From CABHOJ01 sp965649545 (GTDB lineage Bacteria > Pseudomonadota > Gammaproteobacteria > Burkholderiales > Methylophilaceae), in NCBI GenBank assembly GCA_965649545.1, contig CBFGLF010000010.1, positions 1-24,175 of the forward strand: a DNA stretch of 24,175 nt. The letters run 5' to 3'. The notes below the pieces were generated by a model, which was not told where the DNA came from, did no database searches, and was given only the letters and a program-made list of their open reading frames with translations. Positions 13,735 to 21,694 of the stretch are shown here, one piece after another; within the stretch, counting starts at the first letter, position 1, and every line of letters begins with the position of its first letter. The position numbers and the translations under genes are program-made.

Positions 13735-15123
13735 GTGCTGATCCATACACTGACCTACGAAGAAGACAGCGCGCGCCTATTCGCCAGGGTGGCAGACCGC
13801 CCGTGGTCCATCTATCTCGATAGCGGCCAACCGGAGAGCCAGTACGGCCACTACGACATCATCGCTTGTGACCCCTTCATGACTTTCTCCACCACCGCCG
13901 GAGAAACCACCGTCGAGGATGCTTCGGGGCGCATGCTGTCGCCAGCGGACCCTTTCCAGTTGCTGAAAGACGCCCTGGCCAGGTATCCGGCGGACGCCTG
14001 TGAAGGCCCTTTCTGCGGTGGAGCGCTCGGCTATTTCGCCTATGACTTGGGCAGACGGATCGAGCACCTGCCTACGTTAGCGACGGATGCGGAGCATATG
14101 CCGGAGATGCGTGTCGGCCTCTATGACTGGGCGGTGATCGTCGATCACAAGGCGCGGACCACACGCCTGGTCTCGCATGGCAAACACCCTGGTACGCATA
14201 AGGCATGGCCGGCGCTATGTGCGCTGTTCACCGAAACTGCAGTAACAGCGGAACAAGGCTTCGAAGTCACTTCGACCGTGACTTCGAATATGGATCATGC
14301 CCAGTACGAGCGGGCGTTCACCCGTATCCAGCGCTACATCACGGAAGGGGATTGCTACCAGGTGAACCTGGCGCAGCGCTTCTCCGCCAAGGCAACAGGG
14401 AATGCCTGGATAGCCTATCGCCAGCTGCGGTGTATCAGTCCAGCGCCATTCATGGCCTACATGAATTTCGGCGATCTGCAGGTGTTGTCGGCCTCACCTG
14501 AACGCTTCCTGCAAGTGGTGGGACAACATGTCGAGACTCGCCCCATCAAGGGTACGCGTCCCCGTGCGGGCGACTCGCAGCGCGATGACGCGAATGCGCG
14601 CGACCTGCAATCCAGCCTGAAGGATCGGGCTGAGAACCTCATGATCGTCGACTTGCTGCGCAACGACATCAGCAAGAGCTGCCAGACCGGCTCGGTGCGG
14701 GCCGACCGCTTGTTCGCGCTCGAGAGCTTCGCTAACGTGCACCATCTGGTGAGTACGGTCACCGGCAAGTTGAATCCGGGCATGACCGCGGTCGACCTGT
14801 TGCGCGGCTGCTTTCCCGGCGGCTCCATCACCGGCGCACCCAAGCTGAGGGCGATGGAGATCATCGAGGAACTGGAACCGAACAGACGCGGTATCTACTG
14901 CGGTGCTATCGGTTACATAGGCTTCGATGGCAATATGGATACCAACATCGCGATCCGCACGGCGGTCTATTCCGATGGCGAGTTCCGCTTCTGGGCCGGC
15001 GGCGGTATCGTCGCCGATTCCGAGATGGAGAAGGAATATCGCGAAACCTGGGATAAAGCATCGTCGATGCTGGACCTGATGCAATTCTTTGGAGGCGAGG
15101 TAGATCGTGACCTGGGTCGTTAA
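13735..15123 (+). CDS. pabB: Aminodeoxychorismate synthase component I
   Basis: Turns chorismate and ammonia into 4-amino-4-deoxychorismate, the precursor of p-aminobenzoate. The 462 residues include the chorismate-binding domain with the block PIKGTRPR, in which Lys272 marks PabB (anthranilate synthase has PIAGT), then GGSITGAPKLRAM and RFWAGGGIVADS. p-Aminobenzoate is needed for folate, but also as the substrate of beta-RFAP synthase at 1737-2717, which explains why it sits in a C1-cofactor operon. The glutaminase partner PabA and lyase PabC are not in the window. It starts at GTG 13735, two bases after the MfnF-like stop, and overlaps the next gene by 17 bases. Confidence 0.93.
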   Translation: MLIHTLTYEEDSARLFARVADRPWSIYLDSGQPESQYGHYDIIACDPFMTFSTTAGETTVEDASGRMLSPADPFQLLKDALARYPADACEGPFCGGALGYFAYDLGRRIEHLPTLATDAEHMPEMRVGLYDWAVIVDHKARTTRLVSHGKHPGTHKAWPALCALFTETAVTAEQGFEVTSTVTSNMDHAQYERAFTRIQRYITEGDCYQVNLAQRFSAKATGNAWIAYRQLRCISPAPFMAYMNFGDLQVLSASPERFLQVVGQHVETRPIKGTRPRAGDSQRDDANARDLQSSLKDRAENLMIVDLLRNDISKSCQTGSVRADRLFALESFANVHHLVSTVTGKLNPGMTAVDLLRGCFPGGSITGAPKLRAMEIIEELEPNRRGIYCGAIGYIGFDGNMDTNIAIRTAVYSDGEFRFWAGGGIVADSEMEKEYRETWDKASSMLDLMQFFGGEVDRDLGR

Positions 15124-15736
15124 GCTCGGCGGCAGCATGCTGGATTCATCCGAACTCAAGCACTGGCTTGATATGTTCGCGCAGCACAGCGATGGCCAGA
15201 TCGTCATCGTACCGGGTGGCGGCCTATTCGCAGATGCGGTGCGCGAAGCGCAGTACATGACGGGCATCGATGACGAAACCGCGCATCGCATGGCGGTGGT
15301 GGCGATGGACCAGTACGGCATGCTGATGACAGGCCTCAACCATGATCTGGTCACCGCGACCACAGAACTGGAGATCGCCGAGCGAGGCTGGCAACATCGC
15401 GCCATCGTCTGGCTGCCGAGTCATATGGTATGTGGCGAGGAGAGCATCCCGGCGAACTGGCATGTCACCTCCGACAGCCTGGCTGCGTGGCTGGCTGCCC
15501 GTATCAATGCCAAGCACCTGGTGCTGGTCAAATCGGCACGTCCCGAGGTCGAGCAGATATCCCTCGAGCGCCTCATCAAGGACGGCTTCGTCGACGCCAG
15601 TTTCGGCGACTACATCGCAGGCCAGAATTTCGAAACCTGGATACTGGGCAAGCAGGATCATGCCGCATTCACCGAGAAGGTGTCCGATCAACGGCTACAA
15701 GAGATCGGGTTGCCGGTCCGCTATGCCTGGAACTGA
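15107..15736 (+). CDS. Amino acid kinase family protein, MfnE-like
   Basis: 209 residues of the aspartate/glutamate kinase (AAK) fold: MTWVVKLGGSML at the N terminus, IVIVPGGGLFADAV (about 33-46), TSDSLAAWLAARI and LVLVKSAR in the nucleotide-binding half. Archaeal MfnE is an AAK-family kinase that phosphorylates aminomethylfuran phosphate to the diphosphate used by MfnF. The nearby MfnD- and MfnF-like genes make that the best reading, though it is inferred from context and fold. The GTG start at 15107 lies 17 bases inside pabB with a GGAGG site upstream, so it is translationally coupled. The MfnB- and MfnC-type enzymes of the pathway are not recognised in this window. Confidence 0.85.
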   Translation: MTWVVKLGGSMLDSSELKHWLDMFAQHSDGQIVIVPGGGLFADAVREAQYMTGIDDETAHRMAVVAMDQYGMLMTGLNHDLVTATTELEIAERGWQHRAIVWLPSHMVCGEESIPANWHVTSDSLAAWLAARINAKHLVLVKSARPEVEQISLERLIKDGFVDASFGDYIAGQNFETWILGKQDHAAFTEKVSDQRLQEIGLPVRYAWN

Positions 15737-15747
15737 AGGAGAACAAG

Positions 15748-16128
15748 ATGACAGAATCGACGCAAGAACATGTTTACAGCGAAGCGGAGGTCGAAGCCAA
15801 GCTGAAGGCGGAGTTGCCGCACTGGTACTTGGAGGATGGCTGGATACGCCGTAAATACAAGACCGGCAGCTGGAAGGGCACCCTGATGGTGGTGAATACG
15901 GTCGGGCATCTGGCTGAAGCTGCCTGGCATCATCCGGACCTCACTGTGTCCTATGCGTTCGTCATCGTCAAACTATGCACGCACAGTGCCAAAGGCATCA
16001 CGGACAAGGATTTCACCTTGGCCCGCAAGATCGAAGAGGTGATCCAGTGGCAGCCCGCGAAAGAAGGCGGGGCGCTGGAAGGCACACCCAATGAGGATCA
16101 ACGCTTCAAGTACATCAAGTATGACTGA
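15748..16128 (+). CDS. Pterin-4a-carbinolamine dehydratase family protein
   Basis: 126 residues with the dehydratase signature: AAWHHPDLTVSYAFVIVKL, then CTHSAKGITDKDFTLARKIE, which covers the pterin-binding His pair. Classical members recycle tetrahydrobiopterin for phenylalanine hydroxylase. In this operon, with no hydroxylase, a part in pterin (H4MPT) metabolism is more plausible, and such genes (pcd) are known in methylotroph H4MPT clusters. About 25 residues after the core (PAKEGGALEGTPNEDQ and on) form a C-terminal tail. The ATG at 15748 follows AAGGAG. The frame is open far upstream only as a shadow of the kinase gene. Confidence 0.9.
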   Translation: MTESTQEHVYSEAEVEAKLKAELPHWYLEDGWIRRKYKTGSWKGTLMVVNTVGHLAEAAWHHPDLTVSYAFVIVKLCTHSAKGITDKDFTLARKIEEVIQWQPAKEGGALEGTPNEDQRFKYIKYD

Positions 16129-16176
16129 TACGCGAAGGCAAGCTGCAGCATCTTGCGCTTCGAGAGAGTTCAGCCA

Positions 16177-17325
16177 GTGAGCGATTTTCCGATCGTGAGC
16201 TGGCAAGAAGCAGGTAAGTCACTCAGTGCAAGGTGGCGATCCGAGAATGGTTCGGCACCCCCCAAGCGCGTCATCGTGGCGGACGATACCCTGAATGCGG
16301 ATACCGCCTATCACCTGGCTTGCGAAGGCACGGCCATCCTCTGGCGTGGGGATTACCAGAACGCCAAACAGCTGTTGCAAGCCATGGTGCGGCGTATCGA
16401 CCGTAAACCCCGAAAATCCAAGACATCGCCATCCGGATCGAAGCCATCCGCCTCTGTCGCGGAGGCTTTCCACCTGCACCGCCAGGCACAGGCCCAGCGC
16501 GCGCGGACCTTGGGCATGCTCCTGTTACCGTTCGCCGCCGGGCATCACCTGAACCTGCGGCGCGCTCCCGAAGTGAAGCCGGCCTGCGAAGAGGCCTATG
16601 GCGTCGCCAAGGAGCCCTATGTCGCGTCACTGCGTGAATTGCTAGGGCTGATCGGCGCGCATGAATGGCGCAAGAAGGGGGTGCGCATCGAGGCGCTGGG
16701 TGGTGAGATCCATCCGCATTACGGCGTGTTCTCGCCAGTGCGTGGCGAATATATCCAGTTGGTGGCTGATGCGCCTTTGCCGTCGCCAGACCTGGCCTTC
16801 GATATTGGCACGGGGACAGGGGTGCTGGCAGCGCTGTTGGCCAAACGGGGCGTCAAACGGATCGTCGCGACAGATCAGGATCCACGTGCCCTGGCATGCG
16901 CGCGTGAGAACCTTGCTGCGTTGGGCTTCGCCCCGCAGGTACAAGTCATCGAAGCCGATCTCTTTCCCCAAGGCAAGGCCCCGCTCATCGTATGCAACCC
17001 GCCATGGATCCCGGCACGGCCGAGTGCTGCCATCGAATATGCGATCTATGACCCTGAAAGTCGCATGCTGAAGGCATACCTTGATGGCTTGCTCGGCCAT
17101 CTGGCGCCTGGGGGCGAGGGCTGGCTCATCCTGTCCGATATCGCCGAGCACCTTGGGCTGCGTACGCGGGAAACCTTGCTGGCCATGATCGATCAGGCAG
17201 GGCTTGCGGTCATTGAACGTCGGGACATACGGCCAAGCCACCCTAAAGCGGCTGACGCCAGCGACCCTTTGCATACTGCGAGATCGGCGGAAGTCACCTC
17301 GCTCTGGCGACTTGTGGCGCGCTGA
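16177..17325 (+). CDS. Class I SAM-dependent methyltransferase with unknown N-terminal domain
   Basis: 382 residues from GTG 16177. The C-terminal half holds the SAM-binding motif LAFDIGTGTGVLAALLAKRG and the acceptor-site motif IVCNPPWIPARPS, which is typical of methyltransferases acting on nitrogen in glutamine, adenine or guanine (PrmC/RsmC-like). Residues about 65-90 are a basic Ser/Lys-rich linker (DRKPRKSKTSPSGSKPS) between a small N-terminal domain and the rest. The substrate is unknown. It is last in the cofactor operon, 48 bases after the dehydratase, so cofactor-related methylation is possible but unproven. GTG 16177 is preferred to TTG 16153 because GAGAG lies about 8 bases before it. 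Confidence 0.8.
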   Translation: MSDFPIVSWQEAGKSLSARWRSENGSAPPKRVIVADDTLNADTAYHLACEGTAILWRGDYQNAKQLLQAMVRRIDRKPRKSKTSPSGSKPSASVAEAFHLHRQAQAQRARTLGMLLLPFAAGHHLNLRRAPEVKPACEEAYGVAKEPYVASLRELLGLIGAHEWRKKGVRIEALGGEIHPHYGVFSPVRGEYIQLVADAPLPSPDLAFDIGTGTGVLAALLAKRGVKRIVATDQDPRALACARENLAALGFAPQVQVIEADLFPQGKAPLIVCNPPWIPARPSAAIEYAIYDPESRMLKAYLDGLLGHLAPGGEGWLILSDIAEHLGLRTRETLLAMIDQAGLAVIERRDIRPSHPKAADASDPLHTARSAEVTSLWRLVAR

Positions 17326-17344
17326 GTTGGCAGTGGGCAGCAGC

Positions 17345-20300
17345 CTAGCTTTGCTGGTGTTTTTCGAAGCGCCCGAAGTGCAACATGATGGTGGGCAGGA
17401 TCAGCAGGTTGAGGATAGTCGAGGTCACCAGGCCGCCGACGATGATGGTGGCCATCGGGCCTTCGATCTCACGACCGGGTTGACCGCTACCCGCAGCCAA
17501 AGGCAATAGCCCGAGCGCAGTGACCAATGCCGTCATCAGGATCGACGGCAAACGCTCGGACGCCCCGCGGATCGCCGTCTCCAGCCCCCACGTCATGCCT
17601 TCCTCATCCACCAGATGCTGATAGTGGGAGATCATCATGATGGAGTTGCGCAAGGTGATGCCGAACAGCGTCACGAAGCCCACCAGCGAGCCCAGCGATA
17701 TCCAGCCGCCGGTGAACAGGGCCGCCAGCACACCGCCGATCAACGCGAAAGGCAGATTGGCGAAGGTCAGCAAGAGATTGCGTAGACGACCGAAGGCGAC
17801 GTAGAGCATGAGGAAGATCCCAACGCCAGCCAGCAGGGAGTGGACGATGAGGTCTTCGCGCGATTTCGCCTGTGCTTCGGCTTCGCCGGTGAACGTCACG
17901 TAGTTACCCGGCGCCAGTTTCACTTCTTCCTGGATGCGCTGCTTCATCTCCTTCGAAAAGCTCTGGATGTCGCGGCCCGTGACATTGGCGGTGACTGTCT
18001 GTATCCGTTTCGCACCCGCGTGCAGGATCTTGGATCGACCGTTCTCCTGGGTGACATCCGCGACATCTCCTAGTCGAACGATCCTGCCTTCGATGTTCTT
18101 CAGCGGTAGCTTGCTGACCTGGGTCAGGTTGTGTCGCACTTCGTCTGCCAGCACCACGCTGACGCCGATCACGCGACTACCGTCGTAGACCTGGGTGATG
18201 GGGACGCTCTCGTAACCCGCGCGGATACTATCCAGCACATCCGTCGGCTGCAGGCCCCATTGCAGCAGACGTTCGTTACGAAGACGGATCACCAGTTGCG
18301 GCGTGCCGGGGGGAGATTGCACCAGTACATCCGTCGCCCCCTCGACACTGGCGAGCACACCTGCGATGGCTTGCGCGTCCCGATCGAGCGCATCCAGGTC
18401 ACGCCCATAGATGTTGATGACCACGGCAGCTGGGTAGCCGGAGATGGTCTCCTCGATACGTTCGGTAAGGAAGGTGTTGATGGCGAAATTGACGCCGACG
18501 AAGCCAGGTTCGGCGACGCCGTCGCCATCCTCATCCTCGACCTCACCCGCTAGCTGCTCCCGGATCTCATCCAGGATGCGTGTCTGCTCCTCACCCGACA
18601 AGGTGCCGATCTCGATCTCGAATTCACTGTAATGCGTCCCGAAGGTGTCCGCCCCGTTCGGTGCACGGCCTACCCATTGCGCGACCGATTTGACACCTTC
18701 GATGCCCATGATGACTTCGGTGACCTTCTTGCCGATACGCAGCGACTCCTGCTCCGAGGTCCCGGGCACTGCCGTCATGTGCATGATGTAATGGCCCTCG
18801 TGCAGGTTGGGGATGAATTGGCTCTTGAACAGCGGCAATATCCCCAGACCCAGCGCGATCAATACCGTGGCGACCGCGATCACGAGCTTGTAATGACGCT
18901 CGATGCGATGCAACAGCTTCACGTAGCGCTGCTTGATGATACGGATCAACGGAGGATCCTCGCTCTCCAGCTTGGCATTGCCCAGTAGCAGGTAACACAG
19001 CGCCGGGGTCAGCGTCAGGGCGACGGCCAGCGAAGCGAGGATCGCTGCGATGTAGGCGAAGCCCAGTGGGGCGAACAGCTTGCCCGCGACCCCGCTCAGC
19101 GTCAGCAGCGGCATGAATACCAGTGCGACGATGAAGGTCGCGTAGACCACGGAACTACGGACCTCCATGGAAGCGTTGAACACCACCTGGTAGTTCGGCA
19201 GGGGCTGGGCGAGCAGTCGATTCTCGCGCAGCCGTCTGAAGATGTTCTCGGTGTCGATGATGGCGTCGTCCACCACTTCCCCGAGGGCGATCGCAAGGCC
19301 GCCAAGGACCATGATGTTGAGCCCGATATTGAAGTAGCTCATGACCACGATGGCGGTCAGCAGCGAGAGCGGAATGGCGGTTGCCGAGATGAACGCGGTG
19401 CGGGCATTGAACAGGAACAGGAACAGCACCGTGATCACCAGTATTGAGCCGATGAGGATGTCGGTGCGTACCCCGTCGATGGCCGTCTCGATGAAGTTGG
19501 CCGGGCGGAACAGGCCTTTGTGCAGGGTGACGCCCTCGGCTTTCAGCGAGGGTTCGATCTCTTCCAACGCTTTCTCCAGTGCGAGGGTCACGCCATGGGT
19601 GTTGGCGCCCAGTTGCCCCTGGATAGACAGGTAGATGCCGGTCTTGCCGTTGATCTGCGATGCGCTGATCGAGGGGGCCGCGCCTTCCACGACCCTGCCG
19701 ATATCGGCGATACGCACCGTCTGGCCATTGCGGTAGAACAGGGTGGTTTGCGCAAGGGCGGCGGGGGTCAAGGCCTGACCTTCGGTATTGATGATGATGC
19801 GCTGGTTATTGTTCTCAATGAACCCTGCACCCCTGACGCCAGTCGCCTTGCTGGCCGCGTCCATGACTTGTTGCATGGAGATGCCGTAGCGGATGAGTTT
19901 GTCGGGCTCGATCTGGATCTGGTATTGACGCACCTCGCCGCCGAAGGTGTTGACGTCCGCCACCCCTTGTACCGCCAACAGGTGCGGTCGGATCGACCAA
20001 TCGACCAAGGTACGCAGTTCCATCAGCGACCGCTTGTCCGAAGTCAGCCCGATGCCCATGACGGTACTGGCCGCCGAGGTCAGTGGCGTGATGTTCGGGA
20101 TGATGCCGCGCGGTAGCCGGTTCGACAGCGTCGCCAGCCGCTCGGCGATGACCTGCCGGTTACGGTAAACGTCGGTGCCTTCCTCGAAGATGATAGTGAC
20201 CACCGAGAGTCCGGGAATGGACTGGGAGCGCATCAACTCGATACCGACCGTACCCGCGATGCTGTGTTCGATCGGTTGGCTGACCAGTTTTTCCACCAGC

Positions 20301-20476
20301 TCCGCGGACAGGCCGGGAGATTCGGTCTGGATCACGAGTTGTGTCGGTGAGAATTCCGGGAAGACATCCAGATTGCTACGGGTCAGGCTGTAAAGGCCGT
20401 AGAGGACGACCAGACTGGCGAGGCCGATGATCACGCCATTGAAGCGGATCGAGAAGCGGACGAGGGCGGACATCAT
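17345..20476 (-). CDS. HME-RND family efflux pump (CusA/CzcA-like)
   Basis: Inner-membrane proton-driven pump of the heavy-metal efflux RND superfamily, 1043 residues, the family's normal length. It has a first membrane helix at about 13-32, a large periplasmic loop, the helix block GGLAIALGEVVDDAIIDTEN (about 390-409, helix 4), a second loop, and a final helix bundle ending ILPTIMLHFGRF. The helix 4 signature with VDDA and DTEN differs from the DFG...DGA...VEN of CzcA and AIG...DAA of CusA as I remember them, so I do not assign a metal. The second loop contains a Ca-binding-like DEDGDGVAE (648-656). Two ATG codons stand in tandem at the start. It is last in the operon, 138 bases after the fusion protein, and converges on the methyltransferase gene. 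Confidence 0.93.
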   Translation of the reverse strand: MMSALVRFSIRFNGVIIGLASLVVLYGLYSLTRSNLDVFPEFSPTQLVIQTESPGLSAELVEKLVSQPIEHSIAGTVGIELMRSQSIPGLSVVTIIFEEGTDVYRNRQVIAERLATLSNRLPRGIIPNITPLTSAASTVMGIGLTSDKRSLMELRTLVDWSIRPHLLAVQGVADVNTFGGEVRQYQIQIEPDKLIRYGISMQQVMDAASKATGVRGAGFIENNNQRIIINTEGQALTPAALAQTTLFYRNGQTVRIADIGRVVEGAAPSISASQINGKTGIYLSIQGQLGANTHGVTLALEKALEEIEPSLKAEGVTLHKGLFRPANFIETAIDGVRTDILIGSILVITVLFLFLFNARTAFISATAIPLSLLTAIVVMSYFNIGLNIMVLGGLAIALGEVVDDAIIDTENIFRRLRENRLLAQPLPNYQVVFNASMEVRSSVVYATFIVALVFMPLLTLSGVAGKLFAPLGFAYIAAILASLAVALTLTPALCYLLLGNAKLESEDPPLIRIIKQRYVKLLHRIERHYKLVIAVATVLIALGLGILPLFKSQFIPNLHEGHYIMHMTAVPGTSEQESLRIGKKVTEVIMGIEGVKSVAQWVGRAPNGADTFGTHYSEFEIEIGTLSGEEQTRILDEIREQLAGEVEDEDGDGVAEPGFVGVNFAINTFLTERIEETISGYPAAVVINIYGRDLDALDRDAQAIAGVLASVEGATDVLVQSPPGTPQLVIRLRNERLLQWGLQPTDVLDSIRAGYESVPITQVYDGSRVIGVSVVLADEVRHNLTQVSKLPLKNIEGRIVRLGDVADVTQENGRSKILHAGAKRIQTVTANVTGRDIQSFSKEMKQRIQEEVKLAPGNYVTFTGEAEAQAKSREDLIVHSLLAGVGIFLMLYVAFGRLRNLLLTFANLPFALIGGVLAALFTGGWISLGSLVGFVTLFGITLRNSIMMISHYQHLVDEEGMTWGLETAIRGASERLPSILMTALVTALGLLPLAAGSGQPGREIEGPMATIIVGGLVTSTILNLLILPTIMLHFGRFEKHQQS

Positions 20477-20591
20477 ACTGAAAGCTCAGTTCTTGATTTG
20501 TATTTTTGTATATTGAGCATGTTTGCTTCCGCTATCTGGACGTCCTCATTTTGGCTACGACATCACGCGCTGCGCGCATGAGTCTCCACCG

Positions 20592-20627
20592 AAACGAGGA
20601 TTAAATTGAACAATTTAATCCTCGTTT
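20592..20627 (-). repeat. Perfect 17-base inverted repeat over the fusion-protein stop codon
   Basis: AAACGAGGATTAAATTG (20592-20608) and CAATTTAATCCTCGTTT (20611-20627) are exact reverse complements with a 2-base centre. The TAA stop of the membrane fusion gene lies inside it. In the message this is a long hairpin between that gene and the pump gene, without a clean T tract, so more likely a processing, stability or attenuation element than a full terminator. Confidence 0.8.
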
Positions 20628-21676
20628 TCATTCTTGATCTGGTACTTGAACTCTTCCGACAGCAGCAACTGTGCGCCGCTGGTCACGAGCGCGTCGCCCG
20701 GCTTGACTTGGCCGGACGTGAACCAGCCGTGGCCGGCTTCCTGGTCGGTATTGATGGGCTGGCGGATGAAACGATCGCTGCCTTCCTTTCGATAGACCCA
20801 GGCCTTGCCGCCATACCAGACCACCGCTTCGTTCGGTACGACCACCCCTTCGACACTCTGGCTGTTCTCAGCGAGGCGCACACTGACGCGCATACCGGCC
20901 CGCAGGTCACTGGCTGGTGCCTGATAGTAATAGGTCTTGCCCTGGATGGTGCTATCGGTCTGCGGCGAGGACGAGATGAAACGGGCTTCCACAGCCCGGT
21001 TCTGCGTGCCGGTCGGCGTGACGAGCAGGTGACTGCCGGGTTTGGGTTCCGGCGTGCCGAAAGGCAGCGAGATCTGCAGCAGCACCTGCTTGTATTCCAG
21101 TAATGCCTGCAGTGCCGGATCGTTCTGCTCGGTGGCTTTCCTGGTCAGCACCTCGCCCCAGATCTGGCGCATATTGTCGCGGATATTGCTGGCTGCCGTC
21201 TCAGCGGCGGCGAGTTTGGCCTTGTCTGCTTTATAGATCGCCTCGGAAGCGACGACCGCACGATCGGAGATATTGTGGTCATCCTTGTTCAATTGCAGCA
21301 GGCGCTGGTACTCGCGCTCGCTGTTCAGCAACGAGGCCCGCACCACGCCGGCCTCCGCCCTCGCCGCAAGGTAGCGGGTGCGCAGGTCGATCAGCGGATC
21401 GATGCCCATGACCAGGCCATAGCTCGATATCGCGCTCTGGAACTTGCTTGGCCGCATCACCGTGGTCCTGATGTCGCTCTGTTTCTGGCCAGCCTCATTG
21501 AGTGTCACGACCGTGGTACCGAGGTCGGTGGTCACCCGGTTCGGGGTCTCGACCTCTTCCTCACGCTCACTGGTGTAGGCCTCATATTCATCCTTGCCAT
21601 AGAACACCAGCACCCAGAACATGACGATGATAAGGAAGGCTTGCAGGCCGATGATGATAGCGACTTTACGGTTCAT
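20615..21676 (-). CDS. RND efflux membrane fusion (periplasmic adaptor) protein
   Basis: 353 residues. An N-terminal membrane anchor (residues about 5-25, IIIGLQAFLIIVMFWVLVFYG) is followed by an acidic stretch (SEREEEVE), a short helical hairpin (about 105-190) and a beta-rich adaptor portion with SDLRAGMRVSVRL, VVVPNEAVVWYGGKAWVY and GDALVTSGAQLLLSEEF. It joins the outer-membrane TolC-like protein to the RND pump. It is somewhat short for a CusB/CzcB adaptor, and I see no Met- or His-rich metal-binding N terminus. The gene lies 18 bases after the TolC-like gene. Its stop codon lies in a perfect inverted repeat. Confidence 0.88.
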   Translation of the reverse strand: MNRKVAIIIGLQAFLIIVMFWVLVFYGKDEYEAYTSEREEEVETPNRVTTDLGTTVVTLNEAGQKQSDIRTTVMRPSKFQSAISSYGLVMGIDPLIDLRTRYLAARAEAGVVRASLLNSEREYQRLLQLNKDDHNISDRAVVASEAIYKADKAKLAAAETAASNIRDNMRQIWGEVLTRKATEQNDPALQALLEYKQVLLQISLPFGTPEPKPGSHLLVTPTGTQNRAVEARFISSSPQTDSTIQGKTYYYQAPASDLRAGMRVSVRLAENSQSVEGVVVPNEAVVWYGGKAWVYRKEGSDRFIRQPINTDQEAGHGWFTSGQVKPGDALVTSGAQLLLSEEFKYQIKNENED

Positions 21677-21694
21677 CCTGAGGGGGCTCCGGGC

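Noticed and set aside
15430..15747. Long upstream extension of the pterin dehydratase frame
   Set aside because: Shadow of the MfnE-like kinase gene; AAGGAG directly before ATG 15748 fixes the start.
17326..17344. Terminator between the convergent methyltransferase and RND pump genes
   Set aside because: Only 19 bases separate them and I found no stable stem with a T tract.
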